From CANMXU01 sp052030545 (GTDB taxonomy: Bacteria; Pseudomonadota; Gammaproteobacteria; Enterobacterales; Alteromonadaceae): a stretch of 64,000 nt of DNA. Both the position numbers and the translations under genes were made by a program. This document shows positions 45,601 to 54,760 of the stretch, piece after piece (position 1 is the stretch's first letter; every line of letters starts with the position of its first letter). The notes under the pieces were generated by a model. The model made no database searches. It worked only from the letters and a program-made list of their open reading frames with translations, and had not been told where the DNA came from. Location of the stretch: NCBI RefSeq assembly GCF_052030545.1, contig NZ_JBPDIH010000013.1, forward strand, positions 1-64,000, written 5' to 3'.

Positions 45601-48600
45601 AGTGGCAAGTACAATTGCCTATAGGTGGCTATAGCCAAGGTATTACCTTTACTAAAGACCTGTATGCAAATTATCACTCAGCAGACGCTATTGTTGTTAA
45701 CGAATTTGGTAGTTTTAACATAGCGCCTGTTACATTATTACAAACTCATACTTTAGTAGAATTTAATTTAACGGCAGCAAGTGGCTGCTCTGATCAATTA
45801 ACAGTAACCGTTAATGGCCATAATTTTGAACAAAGCTACCCAATTGACAATGGCCTATTTTCTGAAGTACTACCTTTAGGTGAGTACCAATTTATATCAG
45901 AATGTGCCGCCGAAGGTTGGGAAACCTCAATCGAAACAATTACTTTCGAAGCTGGCGCTGAACATGTCATCCTAGAAGATAAAAACCTTCGTCAAAGTTA
46001 TCTAGTTATCAATCAAGGCGCTGCATATACTAATTTAACCACGGTAAACTTAGCTATTGGCAATACTGATGCTGTTGAGATGAATATTCAGTTACCACAA
46101 GCTGATTATTCAACAGGTTGGATTCCTTACTCTACAACTCACGTATTAGGCCTAGACAATAACGACGGCTTACAGCAAGTGGTTGCCTCCTTCAAAGATG
46201 TTAGCGGTAATGCCTTAGCAGATGTTAGTGACTCAATTACATTAGACACAACTATCAACGTTAATAACTTTGTCGCTACAGGAGCTAGCACCAAGGGAGA
46301 TGAGTTACATGTAAAACTAGATCTTTCGGGTGAACAAAGCGCAACTATTACATCAAGCCTGGCTGGTGTATTTGAGGATATTCGTTTATTAGATAATGGT
46401 GCTGGTGGTGACACTACCGCTAATGACGGTATTTATGAGCGCAAGCTTTTAATCTCAACCGCCAATGAAATAGATGGGGTTGTTAACGCAACAATTATCG
46501 ATAGAGCCAATAACACCTTAACATTAGCAACCCAAGCTCATGTTGTTTTATCAACAGCACCGACCATTGAAAATGTCGCAATTAATTCAGACGTTGCTAG
46601 CCAAGAAATGAGTTTCTCTTTTACTACTGACGAAGCAACAACCAGTATTATTGTTTATGGTGAAGCTAGTGATAGCATGAACCAAGAATTGGTTGTTTCC
46701 TCATTATTATCCGTAAATCACTCGGTAACCTTAACTAACTTAAATGCTAACTCGGATGTTTGGTATAAAATAGTTGCGACCGATAGCGCCGACCAATCTG
46801 GTGAGTATATTGGTAAAAACAAACTTGCCCCAACTCAACTAACTAAAGTTAAAGCTTTTGCTGGCAACAATGAAGTTGGTGTTATCTGGTCGGAAGCCAA
46901 TGACAGCTCAGTGATTGGTTACAAACTTTATCGTTCTACTGATAATGTTGAATTTATTTTAGTTAATAATCAAGGACTGCTCACCAACGCCTATTATGCT
47001 GATGCAACAACAGCAAATGATACCTTATATTACTATCAAGTCACCGCGTTAGATTTTGATGGTAATGAAAGCGAAATGTCTGAGTCTGTATCTGCTCAGC
47101 CAGGCGCAGCTCTAGCAGGCCCAACAGTAGTTGAAGGTGGCGTTAAGTTATCTGATGAAGTTTGGTTAGCGTCTCGCTCGCCTTATCAATTGACGGCCAA
47201 TATGAAAATCACGGAAGCAGCTAGAATCGTGCTTTTACCAGGAGCCGAGCTAGCATTTACCACCAATCAAACCAGTGATGAAGAATCATCAGATAGCGAA
47301 CGAAAAATATTAGTTGAAGGTGAATTTTTAGCCTTAGGAAACAATGAACAGAGAGTAAAAATATCAACCGATGGTATCTATAGCTTTTTTGATTTTACTT
47401 ATGATGCTGATAATCTAGGTTCTTATTTCGGTAAGTTAGTCTTCGACAATGCAGATATTACAGATATTAGTATCAAAGAAAATAGCAGCTCACAGTTATT
47501 AAATGCTAACCATAAAATTGAAAATCCAAATGATACTTACCGTGATTATCAAGTTCGATTTACGTCTGTTGATAACTCAACTATTAGTAATAGTACCGGT
47601 GAATTAAACACTTATACCGATTACCTGTGGAATGAACAAACTCAAAGTTATGATGAAGTTGAAATGACTCAAATAACCAACTTTGCTCATTTAAATTTGC
47701 AAGTAGATGTAGTTAATAATTCAACCATTGAATATCAAAAAGAGGGTGTATCGCTTGCAAATTTTAATTACTGGGAAAATCCTCTTGGCATCAATATAAA
47801 TAATTCACTAAACAGCCAGCTAACTTTAGTTCAAGGTCATATTGGATCTGGAAAAGTATTAACACTGACCAATAGCAAGGTTTCAATTGAAAACCTAAAC
47901 GACAGTCAGCTTATTAAAACTGAACTCACACCATCTGGTTTTGCTAAAATTAATTACAATAGTTTTGATGTCGATTCACACATAAAAGAAACCACAGAAG
48001 GCGAAAACTACCGTTTTAATATTGCTTTTAATGATTGGTCTACTACCAACATTGAAGAGATATTAAGTCGTAGCCAATTTAATCAACAAGAAGGTAATCG
48101 TTTATTCCCTGTAATTACCGGGCCAAACTTATACTCGGCTGACTTTGATAACGACGGTACACCCGATTATATAGATTATGATAATGACAACGACGGCTAC
48201 GCCGATACTCAAGAAGAAGCACAATCTATTTTAGAGTCTGAATTTGGCTCGCCTGTTGTCTACAATCCATTAGATGCTAATTCTCACCCAGGCAATGATA
48301 ATTTTGTTATTGATACTGATAACGATGGCATTGCCGATATTAACGACGATGATCGAGATGGCGATGGCCTAACTGATGAGCAAGAATATGTGCTTAATAC
48401 TGATATACACCTTGCTGACTCTGATGGTGACGGTATTAATGACTATGTAGAGCATCAACTAGGTTATAACCCTTTAGATAGAAACCATAAACCTTTATCA
48501 GGAGCTATTAGCGGCATTACATTAACCAGTAGCCATGAAAATAATCAAGGCAAGGTAGTGTTAGGTGAAGGCACTTCATTAACTAATTGTGAAATAAATG

Positions 48601-51281
48601 CAGGCCTACACATCACTATCGCTGGTAATGCCAATCCTCATATTAGTAACTGTAATTTTAATGGCATATTAGGCCAGCCTGTACTAATCGAAAATGAAAA
48701 TTACGATCGAGACAACACACAGCCTAAGTTAAGTATATATAACAGTACGTTAAGCTATACCATTATTGATAATGTTGATACTCGAGAGGTTGAACTCGAT
48801 TATTCAACAATCACCCACGTTGAAATCACCCTTAACTCAGATTCTTCGTGGCATGGAAATACCATTGTTAATAGTTATATTAGCGGTATTCATTGGGTAT
48901 ATAACTCATCAATCACTGCCAGTAAGCTGATAAATCCATCTTATGCTTTGCTTTATAACAGCAATATTGAAGCAAGCTATATAAATATATCCAGAATGGA
49001 TGGAGATGTAATTATTAATAGCTCGGTGATTGCTGGGGAAATAAATGCTAAAGCTGATATTCGTAACAGTATTTTATTAAGTGGCAGTTTATCTGGCTAT
49101 CGAAACATCAACTTAAAAAATGCTGATATTTACCAAGTACCTTATTGGTATGATGGCGACGCTACTCACTTTTTTGATGGTGTTGCAGTTATTGATAATA
49201 ACGACCAAGTGATTGATTATGGCTTTGGCTCGCCAGTAGATATCCAAGGTGATGGCGTAGCCGCAACACAGGTATGTTTTGACAATGAAAACAGCTGCCA
49301 CTTTGTTGATGGCATTGCTAACCCCAAATCAGCTAAAAACTTCCCTGGTGGTGTTAACCAATTATGGGATATGCGAAGCGTTGGTGCCGGCTTAGTTGAG
49401 CCTGGCATTGCCAGCAAAATAATTAACCAACAGCACTATGCTGATTTACCGCTTCAGCTCGATGAACATATTTACAAAGCGCAGTTAACTTTTAACGCTG
49501 ATGGGACCGTCACCATGGCTTATTACAAGGCACAAGTTGGAGATGAAGCTTGGATAGAAAACATCAACGGTAATGTCGTTGGGCAATGGTATGTTTCAGG
49601 TAATAACATAATATTTACTTGGCCCAATAATGAAGAAAATAGCGAATTACCTTGGCGAGAAACAGAAGTTACTATAGATGAAAGTGGGCTTATTCACTTT
49701 GATGGTCAAGCTTTGTCTGACGATATAGGCTCCCCTTATACACAAGCTGAGATGCAAGCACTTGGTTATGAATACTATAACTTAAGCGGTGTAGTGAAAT
49801 TACAAAACTACCGCCACCAGTGGTTAGACATGCAATTAGGCCTCGAAGCACAAGTATCTGTTAAGGTCAGTAATCAACACAGCAAAACCCTGTATATGCC
49901 AATATCAAGCGAAGATGGTAGCTACAGTTATTCTGGCTGGTTATGGAATGGTCAGTTTAATAGCAATAATGCTAAAACGGTTAATGTCTATGACACTTCA
50001 AATACCGCTGATGAGTCAATTGTTAGTAAATCATTTAACTCTCCGCTATTAGGTACCGAAATAGAGCCTTTTATTGTTAGGCTACATGGCTTTGATACTT
50101 TTGAAGCCAACGACTTTTACCATAAAACCTTGTATCACCAATATCAAGACGACGATGGCAAGTTAAAGTTACTTGAAATGACCTTTAGCCAAACTGATGA
50201 TATGGGCATGAGCACTGTTGATATTAAGTTCTATCAAGCTGATTTTGGTGATGCATCATGGTCTTATCTTGGAAACTGCGAAGGGTTAGGCTGTGTTCCA
50301 AATAAAGCAGATGATCAAGGGCATTGGTATATCAATACCAGCAACTACAATCACCTATCTATTTCATTGTTAGACGCGAACCTTAATTTTTATTTATTAG
50401 AGCGTCAAGTCAATGGTTATTTAGTTAATAAACTAACTAATAGCAACTATGCTGGTACGGCATATTCACTGAGTGAAAACATACCTAAAATTGCTGGCAG
50501 TGCAATAGGTACCAATAAACCGTTATTTCAGCTTAATAATATTGAATATAATGTAAGCAGTTATACCTCTCGTTATATGCCTGAAAAACGGGTGCTTTCA
50601 ATAGCAGGAAAAAGCGTTAATGAAAACAAAGCAACATACCTATATCACAATACAGGGCTAAGCGATCCACAAATAAACTTTAAAGAGTTTTATCGTTATG
50701 AATTAAATAGCGAATGGTCCACCTCTTATCAGGTAACTAACTTTAATGCGATAACAGGTGATTCAGGCCAACTTATTTATCAAAAAAATGAGCAAACCGC
50801 TTTTGAGTTCTGGTTAATCGACAATTCCCAAAATGATACTTGGGTAGTACAGCAATCGGGACAGTATCCTCAAATTTGGGAGAATTATGAGCCTGAAATT
50901 GATAATGATGACGCCATGCAACTAAGTAGTCATAACAGTACTCATTTAGCTGCTAGCTCGTTATTAAACAGCAATAACCAGCAAACTTGGATTAAACATC
51001 TTTCAGGTGACCATTTCTTAGAAATGACCTTTGTTAATGATAATACCTTAAACATTCAAGAAATCAGCTACCAAGGTAATACCTGGCATAACGTGGGTAA
51101 TATTGAAGTTTCAAGTTGGAGTGAAGCTGAGATAGGCGCTAATCCGCACTTAAGTTTTGATTATAACGGTGAAATCTATACATTACGTATATTAACGGTT
51201 AGTGACCAAGTAGCTGGGTTATGGAACATTAATAACGGTACCCCGCAAGTATGGCTTGCCAATCGTCCACTTTTTGAATAA
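42615..51281 (+). CDS. Giant multidomain surface lipoprotein (DUF7151-like, CarboxypepD_reg-like, FN3 and TSP3-type repeats)
   Basis: This 2888-residue lipoprotein has a lipobox (FLTAC, then GGGGSESS). Residues about 55-150 hold two copies of a C-x(3-4)-GGI-x-(I/L)-x-(S/T)-G-(I/V)-D-x-(N)-x-N unit ending C-H-G (DUF7151-like). About nine or ten prealbumin-like regulatory repeats follow (about 285-1100), each with an ITDExGxFxFxxxPxGxYxL pattern. Next come an FN3-like domain (about 1400-1500), calcium-loop thrombospondin-3-like repeats (about 1840-1960) and a repetitive N-x-x-I region that may be a beta-helix (about 1960-2200). The last 620 residues repeat a tryptophan-rich unit about three times. 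No catalytic motif is visible. It is a likely adhesin or surface-binding protein. Confidence 0.8.
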   Translation: MPIKKLAQLLFIFFLTACGGGGSESSPSDTPTTPDPIYGTNKSIKTSQSILPASTNCPYGGIIVHSGIDQNDNNKLDSNEITGSQDVCHGSASLVDIIDEPEGEHCKNGGIKLITGVDTNANGLLDQNEYYSTRYICHGTNGEIQEQVETVSLSGKGTLSGKISIDLFSIPKGKSAKHISTLSENKADTQAVLVSECTGADLPAEEVQIENTEVDSETVQLEEPVTHPIELELSTDGSFTTDVPACDNYSIIVVNSETNEGVKVDDISVTPDEETNITDINEEDLLPNSNVTAQYISSITNEPIENALVTLQPLGLTVITDENGVATFTGFPAGEYSLAIEHTSYISKLTSFIIDSDTTLDLKTIVLHNEKGSLIGQVKANGLENNSNFVVYAKAADGSTFTAITNTSGRYKFSGIPVGEGYSVIVANNDFKASKIDNIKVTNGQTTLVNQILLQPIVNQESGVIGFINLSDQAGELTHAGVIISIEGTDKEAISARDGSFVINGLPAGSYQVNYIHANYGQLSSEITLTPATNLVLETAYLQSYTGDYSGQLVDENDTPFAGVSVLLSPIGLTTITDEQGHFVFNSVPIGEFTLKISNDGYQNFEQEVSITQDTQSNNEPYKLEPHFFNGHITAEGEILANASIVLSGGKLLGQVTTTTNSDGEFIFRALPVGNYQLSASADGYDNQIINFTLANNENYTLPYSVDLQRQYGYLSGVVSLKDNADNSNITVNIPTLSAPIQTDYNGFWQVSLPTGTYTQGIQYAKDDYISKSLSSSFVVLANQTVNVAFSELEKEVGSISGVVNYQGNPVSEAVVSIVGTNLQVLTNNQGHFSLDSIAVGNVDLNVSKVGFISQFHQVEVIQNTNTPLEMTELIARSVTGHVLASGDEVSAVQVSLVGTQGTLIAQTDDQGHFSLAPVATGNFQIQLVKSGYVSQTSQLIIPDVETYAIPYDFSLAQLQGTIKGSASLEKQVNHAGISVLVNGTEYQSFTDATGQWQVQLPIGGYSQGITFTKDLYANYHSADAIVVNEFGSFNIAPVTLLQTHTLVEFNLTAASGCSDQLTVTVNGHNFEQSYPIDNGLFSEVLPLGEYQFISECAAEGWETSIETITFEAGAEHVILEDKNLRQSYLVINQGAAYTNLTTVNLAIGNTDAVEMNIQLPQADYSTGWIPYSTTHVLGLDNNDGLQQVVASFKDVSGNALADVSDSITLDTTINVNNFVATGASTKGDELHVKLDLSGEQSATITSSLAGVFEDIRLLDNGAGGDTTANDGIYERKLLISTANEIDGVVNATIIDRANNTLTLATQAHVVLSTAPTIENVAINSDVASQEMSFSFTTDEATTSIIVYGEASDSMNQELVVSSLLSVNHSVTLTNLNANSDVWYKIVATDSADQSGEYIGKNKLAPTQLTKVKAFAGNNEVGVIWSEANDSSVIGYKLYRSTDNVEFILVNNQGLLTNAYYADATTANDTLYYYQVTALDFDGNESEMSESVSAQPGAALAGPTVVEGGVKLSDEVWLASRSPYQLTANMKITEAARIVLLPGAELAFTTNQTSDEESSDSERKILVEGEFLALGNNEQRVKISTDGIYSFFDFTYDADNLGSYFGKLVFDNADITDISIKENSSSQLLNANHKIENPNDTYRDYQVRFTSVDNSTISNSTGELNTYTDYLWNEQTQSYDEVEMTQITNFAHLNLQVDVVNNSTIEYQKEGVSLANFNYWENPLGININNSLNSQLTLVQGHIGSGKVLTLTNSKVSIENLNDSQLIKTELTPSGFAKINYNSFDVDSHIKETTEGENYRFNIAFNDWSTTNIEEILSRSQFNQQEGNRLFPVITGPNLYSADFDNDGTPDYIDYDNDNDGYADTQEEAQSILESEFGSPVVYNPLDANSHPGNDNFVIDTDNDGIADINDDDRDGDGLTDEQEYVLNTDIHLADSDGDGINDYVEHQLGYNPLDRNHKPLSGAISGITLTSSHENNQGKVVLGEGTSLTNCEINAGLHITIAGNANPHISNCNFNGILGQPVLIENENYDRDNTQPKLSIYNSTLSYTIIDNVDTREVELDYSTITHVEITLNSDSSWHGNTIVNSYISGIHWVYNSSITASKLINPSYALLYNSNIEASYINISRMDGDVIINSSVIAGEINAKADIRNSILLSGSLSGYRNINLKNADIYQVPYWYDGDATHFFDGVAVIDNNDQVIDYGFGSPVDIQGDGVAATQVCFDNENSCHFVDGIANPKSAKNFPGGVNQLWDMRSVGAGLVEPGIASKIINQQHYADLPLQLDEHIYKAQLTFNADGTVTMAYYKAQVGDEAWIENINGNVVGQWYVSGNNIIFTWPNNEENSELPWRETEVTIDESGLIHFDGQALSDDIGSPYTQAEMQALGYEYYNLSGVVKLQNYRHQWLDMQLGLEAQVSVKVSNQHSKTLYMPISSEDGSYSYSGWLWNGQFNSNNAKTVNVYDTSNTADESIVSKSFNSPLLGTEIEPFIVRLHGFDTFEANDFYHKTLYHQYQDDDGKLKLLEMTFSQTDDMGMSTVDIKFYQADFGDASWSYLGNCEGLGCVPNKADDQGHWYINTSNYNHLSISLLDANLNFYLLERQVNGYLVNKLTNSNYAGTAYSLSENIPKIAGSAIGTNKPLFQLNNIEYNVSSYTSRYMPEKRVLSIAGKSVNENKATYLYHNTGLSDPQINFKEFYRYELNSEWSTSYQVTNFNAITGDSGQLIYQKNEQTAFEFWLIDNSQNDTWVVQQSGQYPQIWENYEPEIDNDDAMQLSSHNSTHLAASSLLNSNNQQTWIKHLSGDHFLEMTFVNDNTLNIQEISYQGNTWHNVGNIEVSSWSEAEIGANPHLSFDYNGEIYTLRILTVSDQVAGLWNINNGTPQVWLANRPLFE

Positions 51282-51308
51282 CTGAAAATTTCCCTATTTA
51301 AAATGTAG

Positions 51309-51333
51309 AAAAAGCACCTTAGGGTGCTTTTTT
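51309..51333 (+). terminator. Rho-independent terminator of the giant lipoprotein gene
   Basis: AAAGCACC (51311-51318) pairs with GGTGCTTT (51323-51330) around a 4-nt loop, followed by further T. It lies 30 bp past the stop codon. Confidence 0.82.
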
Positions 51334-51464
51334 AATTTCAAACCTTCCTGTTGATTCATTTGCACTGTTACCTTAGATTGAAGTTAACGTTTAATTAGCG
51401 TAATAATTAAACTATCTTATTAACCGTCATCAAAGCGCAATTATTTACGCTCTAAGGAAACAGC

Positions 51465-51860
51465 ATGATCCCAATAACAATAAAAAAATGGCATGAAATC
51501 GTTAAAACCAAAGATATTAATTTACTGGATGATATTCTCGCTGACGACGCAAAACTATACTCGCCCGTGGTACATACGGTGCAAGAAGGCAAAGCGATAA
51601 CTAAAATGTATTTGTATGGCGCAGCAATGACCATTGCCAATGAATCATTTAACTATGTGCGACAGGTTTACGATGACGGTTTTGCCTTGCTCGAGTTTGA
51701 AACGGAAATTAACGGCATATTTGTTAACGGTGTTGATATGATTTCATGGAACCAAGACAATAAAATTACCGAATTTAAAGTGATGATCCGCCCATTACAA
51801 GGCGTTAATGCCGTTCATAAAATTATGGGCGAAGCGCTCGAGAAAATGCAGCGCAGCTAA
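51465..51860 (+). CDS. SnoaL/NTF2-like domain protein
   Basis: This 131-residue cytoplasmic protein has the alpha+beta cone fold pattern of the NTF2/SnoaL group: an N-terminal helix with WHEIVKTKDINLLDDILADDAKLYSPV, then strands FALLEFETEINGIFVNGVDMISWNQDNKITEFKVMIRP. Members act as small isomerases, dehydratases or ligand binders; no specific substrate can be assigned. AAGGA precedes ATG 51465. The acetyltransferase gene starts 16 bp later. Confidence 0.75.
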   Translation: MIPITIKKWHEIVKTKDINLLDDILADDAKLYSPVVHTVQEGKAITKMYLYGAAMTIANESFNYVRQVYDDGFALLEFETEINGIFVNGVDMISWNQDNKITEFKVMIRPLQGVNAVHKIMGEALEKMQRS

Positions 51861-51876
51861 TAAACCAAGGTTTAAG

Positions 51877-52431
51877 ATGAGCGAATTAACCAAAATGTTA
51901 GCGGGTGAATTTTATACGCCTAGCGATAAGCAGCTTGGTGAAATGCGCTCAACTGCCAGACAACTTACCTACCAATATAATCAAACTACACCGTCGCAAA
52001 TAAGCCTACGACAAAACATACTCACCACCTTGTTTGCACAGGTTGGCAGTAATGTTGAAATAGAGCCCAACTTTCACTGTGATTACGGCAGTAATATTTA
52101 TCTTGGTGATAATTTTTTTGCGAACTTTGGCTGCGTTATTTTAGATTGCGCCACCGTTACCATAGGCGACAACTGTTTAGTTGGGCCACAAGTGGGTATT
52201 TATACCGCTTGTCATCCACTTAATCCTGAACAGCGAAACAGCGGTGTAGAATTTAGCAAACCAATCACCATAGGTGACAATTGCTGGTTAGGCGGTCATG
52301 CAACCATTAATTCCGGCGTAAGTTTAGGTAATAATGTTGTCGTTGCATCTGGCGCTGTAGTGACCAAAAACTTTGCCGACAACCTCGTTATTGCAGGCAA
52401 CCCTGCCAAAGTGATCAAAACACTTTGTTAA
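51877..52431 (+). CDS. Maltose/galactoside-type O-acetyltransferase (left-handed beta-helix)
   Basis: This 184-residue hexapeptide-repeat acetyltransferase has the Mac domain at its N-terminus (LTKMLAGEFYTPSDKQLGEMRSTARQLTYQYNQT). Hexapeptide turns follow (IYLGDNFFANFGCVILDCATVTIGDNCLVGPQVGIYTACHP; the catalytic histidine is in TACHP). The end is GNNVVVASGAVVTKNFADNLVIAGNPAKVIK, as in LacA/Maa. I chose ATG 51877, with AAGG upstream; the longer frame overlaps the previous gene. It transfers acetyl from acetyl-CoA to a sugar hydroxyl. Confidence 0.9.
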   Translation: MSELTKMLAGEFYTPSDKQLGEMRSTARQLTYQYNQTTPSQISLRQNILTTLFAQVGSNVEIEPNFHCDYGSNIYLGDNFFANFGCVILDCATVTIGDNCLVGPQVGIYTACHPLNPEQRNSGVEFSKPITIGDNCWLGGHATINSGVSLGNNVVVASGAVVTKNFADNLVIAGNPAKVIKTLC

Positions 52432-52676
52432 TAGCACCTTAGTTATTCATGGCGACGCGAATTCACAGCTTATTTTGGCAATTCTCACCAAGTTTTCTAG
52501 ACTAAAGACATCAGCTAGTGTGGTTTCATCGTTGAAAAGAAAGCAGCCCTTTAAGTAAAACTATTGTAAAACTGTGGCAACGGCTTTTGTAACCTTGGTC
52601 AATTATTATTAAATTTAACCTTTACTTAACCGAGACTAGCTTAATATGACGCCATCATCACCAAGAAGGGCAACTT

Positions 52677-53216
52677 ATGACAATTTCTAAAACATCAAAA
52701 TATTTGCACGTAATTATCGCTACCACCATGATTTGCTTACTTGCGGTAGGTATTTACATGGAAGAAACCGAAGCTTTTGCTTTATATCCTATTCATAAAT
52801 CTATCGGTATTATTATTTTAGCCTTCGCTATATACCGTATATTCGTTCGCATAATGGAAGGTTGGCCGACACCCGTTGGTAATAGCTCAGCGCTGCAACA
52901 TGCTGCCGCTAAACTCGTGCATTGGGGATTAATAATTTCAACGGTATTATTTCCAGTGTCAGGCATGATGATGTCGGGAGCGGGCGGTAAAGGTCTTGAA
53001 GTATTTGGCTTTGAACTACTAGCAAAAAACATAGATGCGGTTACCGGTAAAACTACGCCAATTAATGAAAGCATTGCCGGCTTAGGGCACCAGATCCACG
53101 GTACGTTAATGTGGGTTTTAATTGCATTAATTGTGTTACATGTTGCTGGCGCACTGAAACATCATTTTATCGATAAAGATGAAACCATTACCCGCATGTT
53201 TACTTTTAAAGATTAA
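52677..53216 (+). CDS. Cytochrome b561 family membrane protein
   Basis: This 179-residue protein has four membrane helices. Heme-ligand histidines lie in KYLHVIIAT, PIHKSIGI, KLVHWGLI and HQIHGTLMW/VLHVAGALKHHF, the pattern of bacterial (YodB/CybB) b561. It shuttles electrons at the inner membrane, possibly from ubiquinol to superoxide. An AAGAAGGG-type ribosome site precedes ATG 52677. The 245-bp gap upstream shows no gene or clear structure. Confidence 0.9.
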   Translation: MTISKTSKYLHVIIATTMICLLAVGIYMEETEAFALYPIHKSIGIIILAFAIYRIFVRIMEGWPTPVGNSSALQHAAAKLVHWGLIISTVLFPVSGMMMSGAGGKGLEVFGFELLAKNIDAVTGKTTPINESIAGLGHQIHGTLMWVLIALIVLHVAGALKHHFIDKDETITRMFTFKD

Positions 53217-53241
53217 AATCTAGTGACAAACAACATCACCA

Positions 53242-53269
53242 AAAAAGCAGCGTTTAGTCGCTGCTTTTT
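53242..53269. terminator. Bidirectional terminator between b561 and GH16 genes
   Basis: AAAAAGCAGCG (53242-53252) pairs perfectly with CGCTGCTTTTT (53259-53269) around TTTAGT. The A-rich left arm and T-rich right arm serve both convergent genes. Confidence 0.85.
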
Positions 53270-53304
53270 ATTGGCTATTTTTTAGCTTTGCTCAAACCTA
53301 ACGA

Positions 53305-54183
53305 CTAAGGCTGTTTTTGATAAACCCTAACAAAGTCTATTTCGTACTTGCTTGGGAAAGGTGTTTGACTTGGGTCACCGCCAGCACTGCCGCCAATCGC
53401 TAAATTCAGTAATAAATAATGCGGCTGTTGGAATGGCTGTTTAGGAAATCTCCCCTCAGGGTTAACTGCCTTTGATAAATCGATTGTATTAAGTAGCTTG
53501 CCATCTAAGTACATATGAATAAAGTCTTTATCCCAATCCATACGCCACAGATGAAACTTCTCATCCCAATTCGGATCGTTAAACTCACTCATTGGCGTTT
53601 TAACTGAATCCCATTTGGGTTTTTCATTTTTAGCTTTTGCCCACGCTGCATTCGCAAGAATTTTCCCTTGGTAATACTCCATTAAATCAAGCTCACCATT
53701 GGCTGGCCAGTTGCCTTCATTGCCTAAAAACCAAATAGCAGGCCACAAACCATCTTGTGTTTTAATGCGCGCCCTTACTTCAAAACGTCCGTACTGCCAG
53801 CTGTGTTTTCCTTTGGTATTAATCGAACCCGAGGTATAAAACGCTTTTTTACGCTGCTTGCGCCAATTGTTAGATTTAGCTTGGTACGCGGCATTGGCAA
53901 CCACTTCTTTTTTAGCGGTTATTTCCAAAATACCATTATTACAATTAACGTTATCACTTTGATAATATTGCGCTTCAAAATTACGTTTAAAGCCCTGTTC
54001 GTAGTTCCAATCATTCTCATCAAGTTTGCTTTGACAATTAAACTCATCTTGCCAAACCAATTGATAACCATCGACATGTGGTGCGCTATGGCTTTCGTTT
54101 GCATTATTAATGGTTGAAGTTGAACAAGAGAATAAAAAACTAGATAACAACACAGTGCTAAAGACTAAAGGTGATCGGTTCAA
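53305..54183 (-). CDS. GH16 family lipoprotein (beta-glucanase/laminarinase-like)
   Basis: This 292-residue lipoprotein (lipobox FLFSC) carries a GH16 catalytic domain. The catalytic motif is ELDLME, with Glu164, Asp166 and Glu169, followed by YYQGKILANAAW. WQYGRFEVRARIKTQDGLWPAIWFLG and LLNLAIGGSAGGDP are typical of the laminarinase-like branch, unlike the carrageenase-type GH16 at 10469. Substrate (laminarin, mixed-linkage glucan or other) is uncertain. It is divergent from the xylanase gene across a 577-bp gap. Confidence 0.83.
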   Translation of the reverse strand: MNRSPLVFSTVLLSSFLFSCSTSTINNANESHSAPHVDGYQLVWQDEFNCQSKLDENDWNYEQGFKRNFEAQYYQSDNVNCNNGILEITAKKEVVANAAYQAKSNNWRKQRKKAFYTSGSINTKGKHSWQYGRFEVRARIKTQDGLWPAIWFLGNEGNWPANGELDLMEYYQGKILANAAWAKAKNEKPKWDSVKTPMSEFNDPNWDEKFHLWRMDWDKDFIHMYLDGKLLNTIDLSKAVNPEGRFPKQPFQQPHYLLLNLAIGGSAGGDPSQTPFPSKYEIDFVRVYQKQP

Positions 54184-54760
54184 AGTATTACTCCCGCATG
54201 GCTAATTAGCATCTAGCCTGCTTTTATGATTTTTATATTAGTTGGTAATTTGTACTAAATAAATTCCTCAGCAATACTAACCTAAACCCAACAGGTAAAA
54301 CGATTTATCCGCTAATTGTTAAGTGTTTTTAACAAAAAAGTTAAACGTGTGTGAGTAAAAGCGGTTCCAGTTTGATATTTACCAAACTAAAAATAATTTA
54401 TATTACACACTTGAACATTATTGTAAATTTGACTATAACATAATAGGTTTTAGATTAAATTAAAAACAATATCCTCATAGATAAGATATAAAATACGAAA
54501 TTTCAACTTTAACCATCTATTAAATCATTGCTTTATAAACAATATATCGAAAGCTTGTTTTTAAACGCTTAGTAAAAATTAATGTACGCAAAATATTATA
54601 ATAATAGAAGTAACTAGTTTTTTGTTTCAACCCAATAATTATAGTCATATTGAATAGAAGTGTTTTTTGGGGTTATTAATATTCCCTACATTTAAATGTT
54701 CTCATAGTGGCAAGCTTTACGAAACAACTTATTTTTTGCTTCAGTATAAGGAATAATAAA
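54184..54760. other. Long AT-rich divergent intergenic region between GH16 and GH10 genes
   Basis: No gene is supported in these 577 bp. Sequence is strongly AT-rich, with many short A/T runs. It must hold the promoters of both divergent glycosidase genes. I see no copy of the carrageenan-locus palindrome, which suggests different regulation, and no other clear structure. Confidence 0.55.

Noticed and set aside
51808..51876. Upstream extension of the acetyltransferase gene
   Set aside because: The extra 23 residues overlap the SnoaL-like gene and do not fit the Mac domain; ATG 51877 has its own ribosome site.
53755..54117. 120-codon + strand open frame opposite the GH16 gene
   Set aside because: It is antisense to a well-supported GH16 domain and has no recognisable features.
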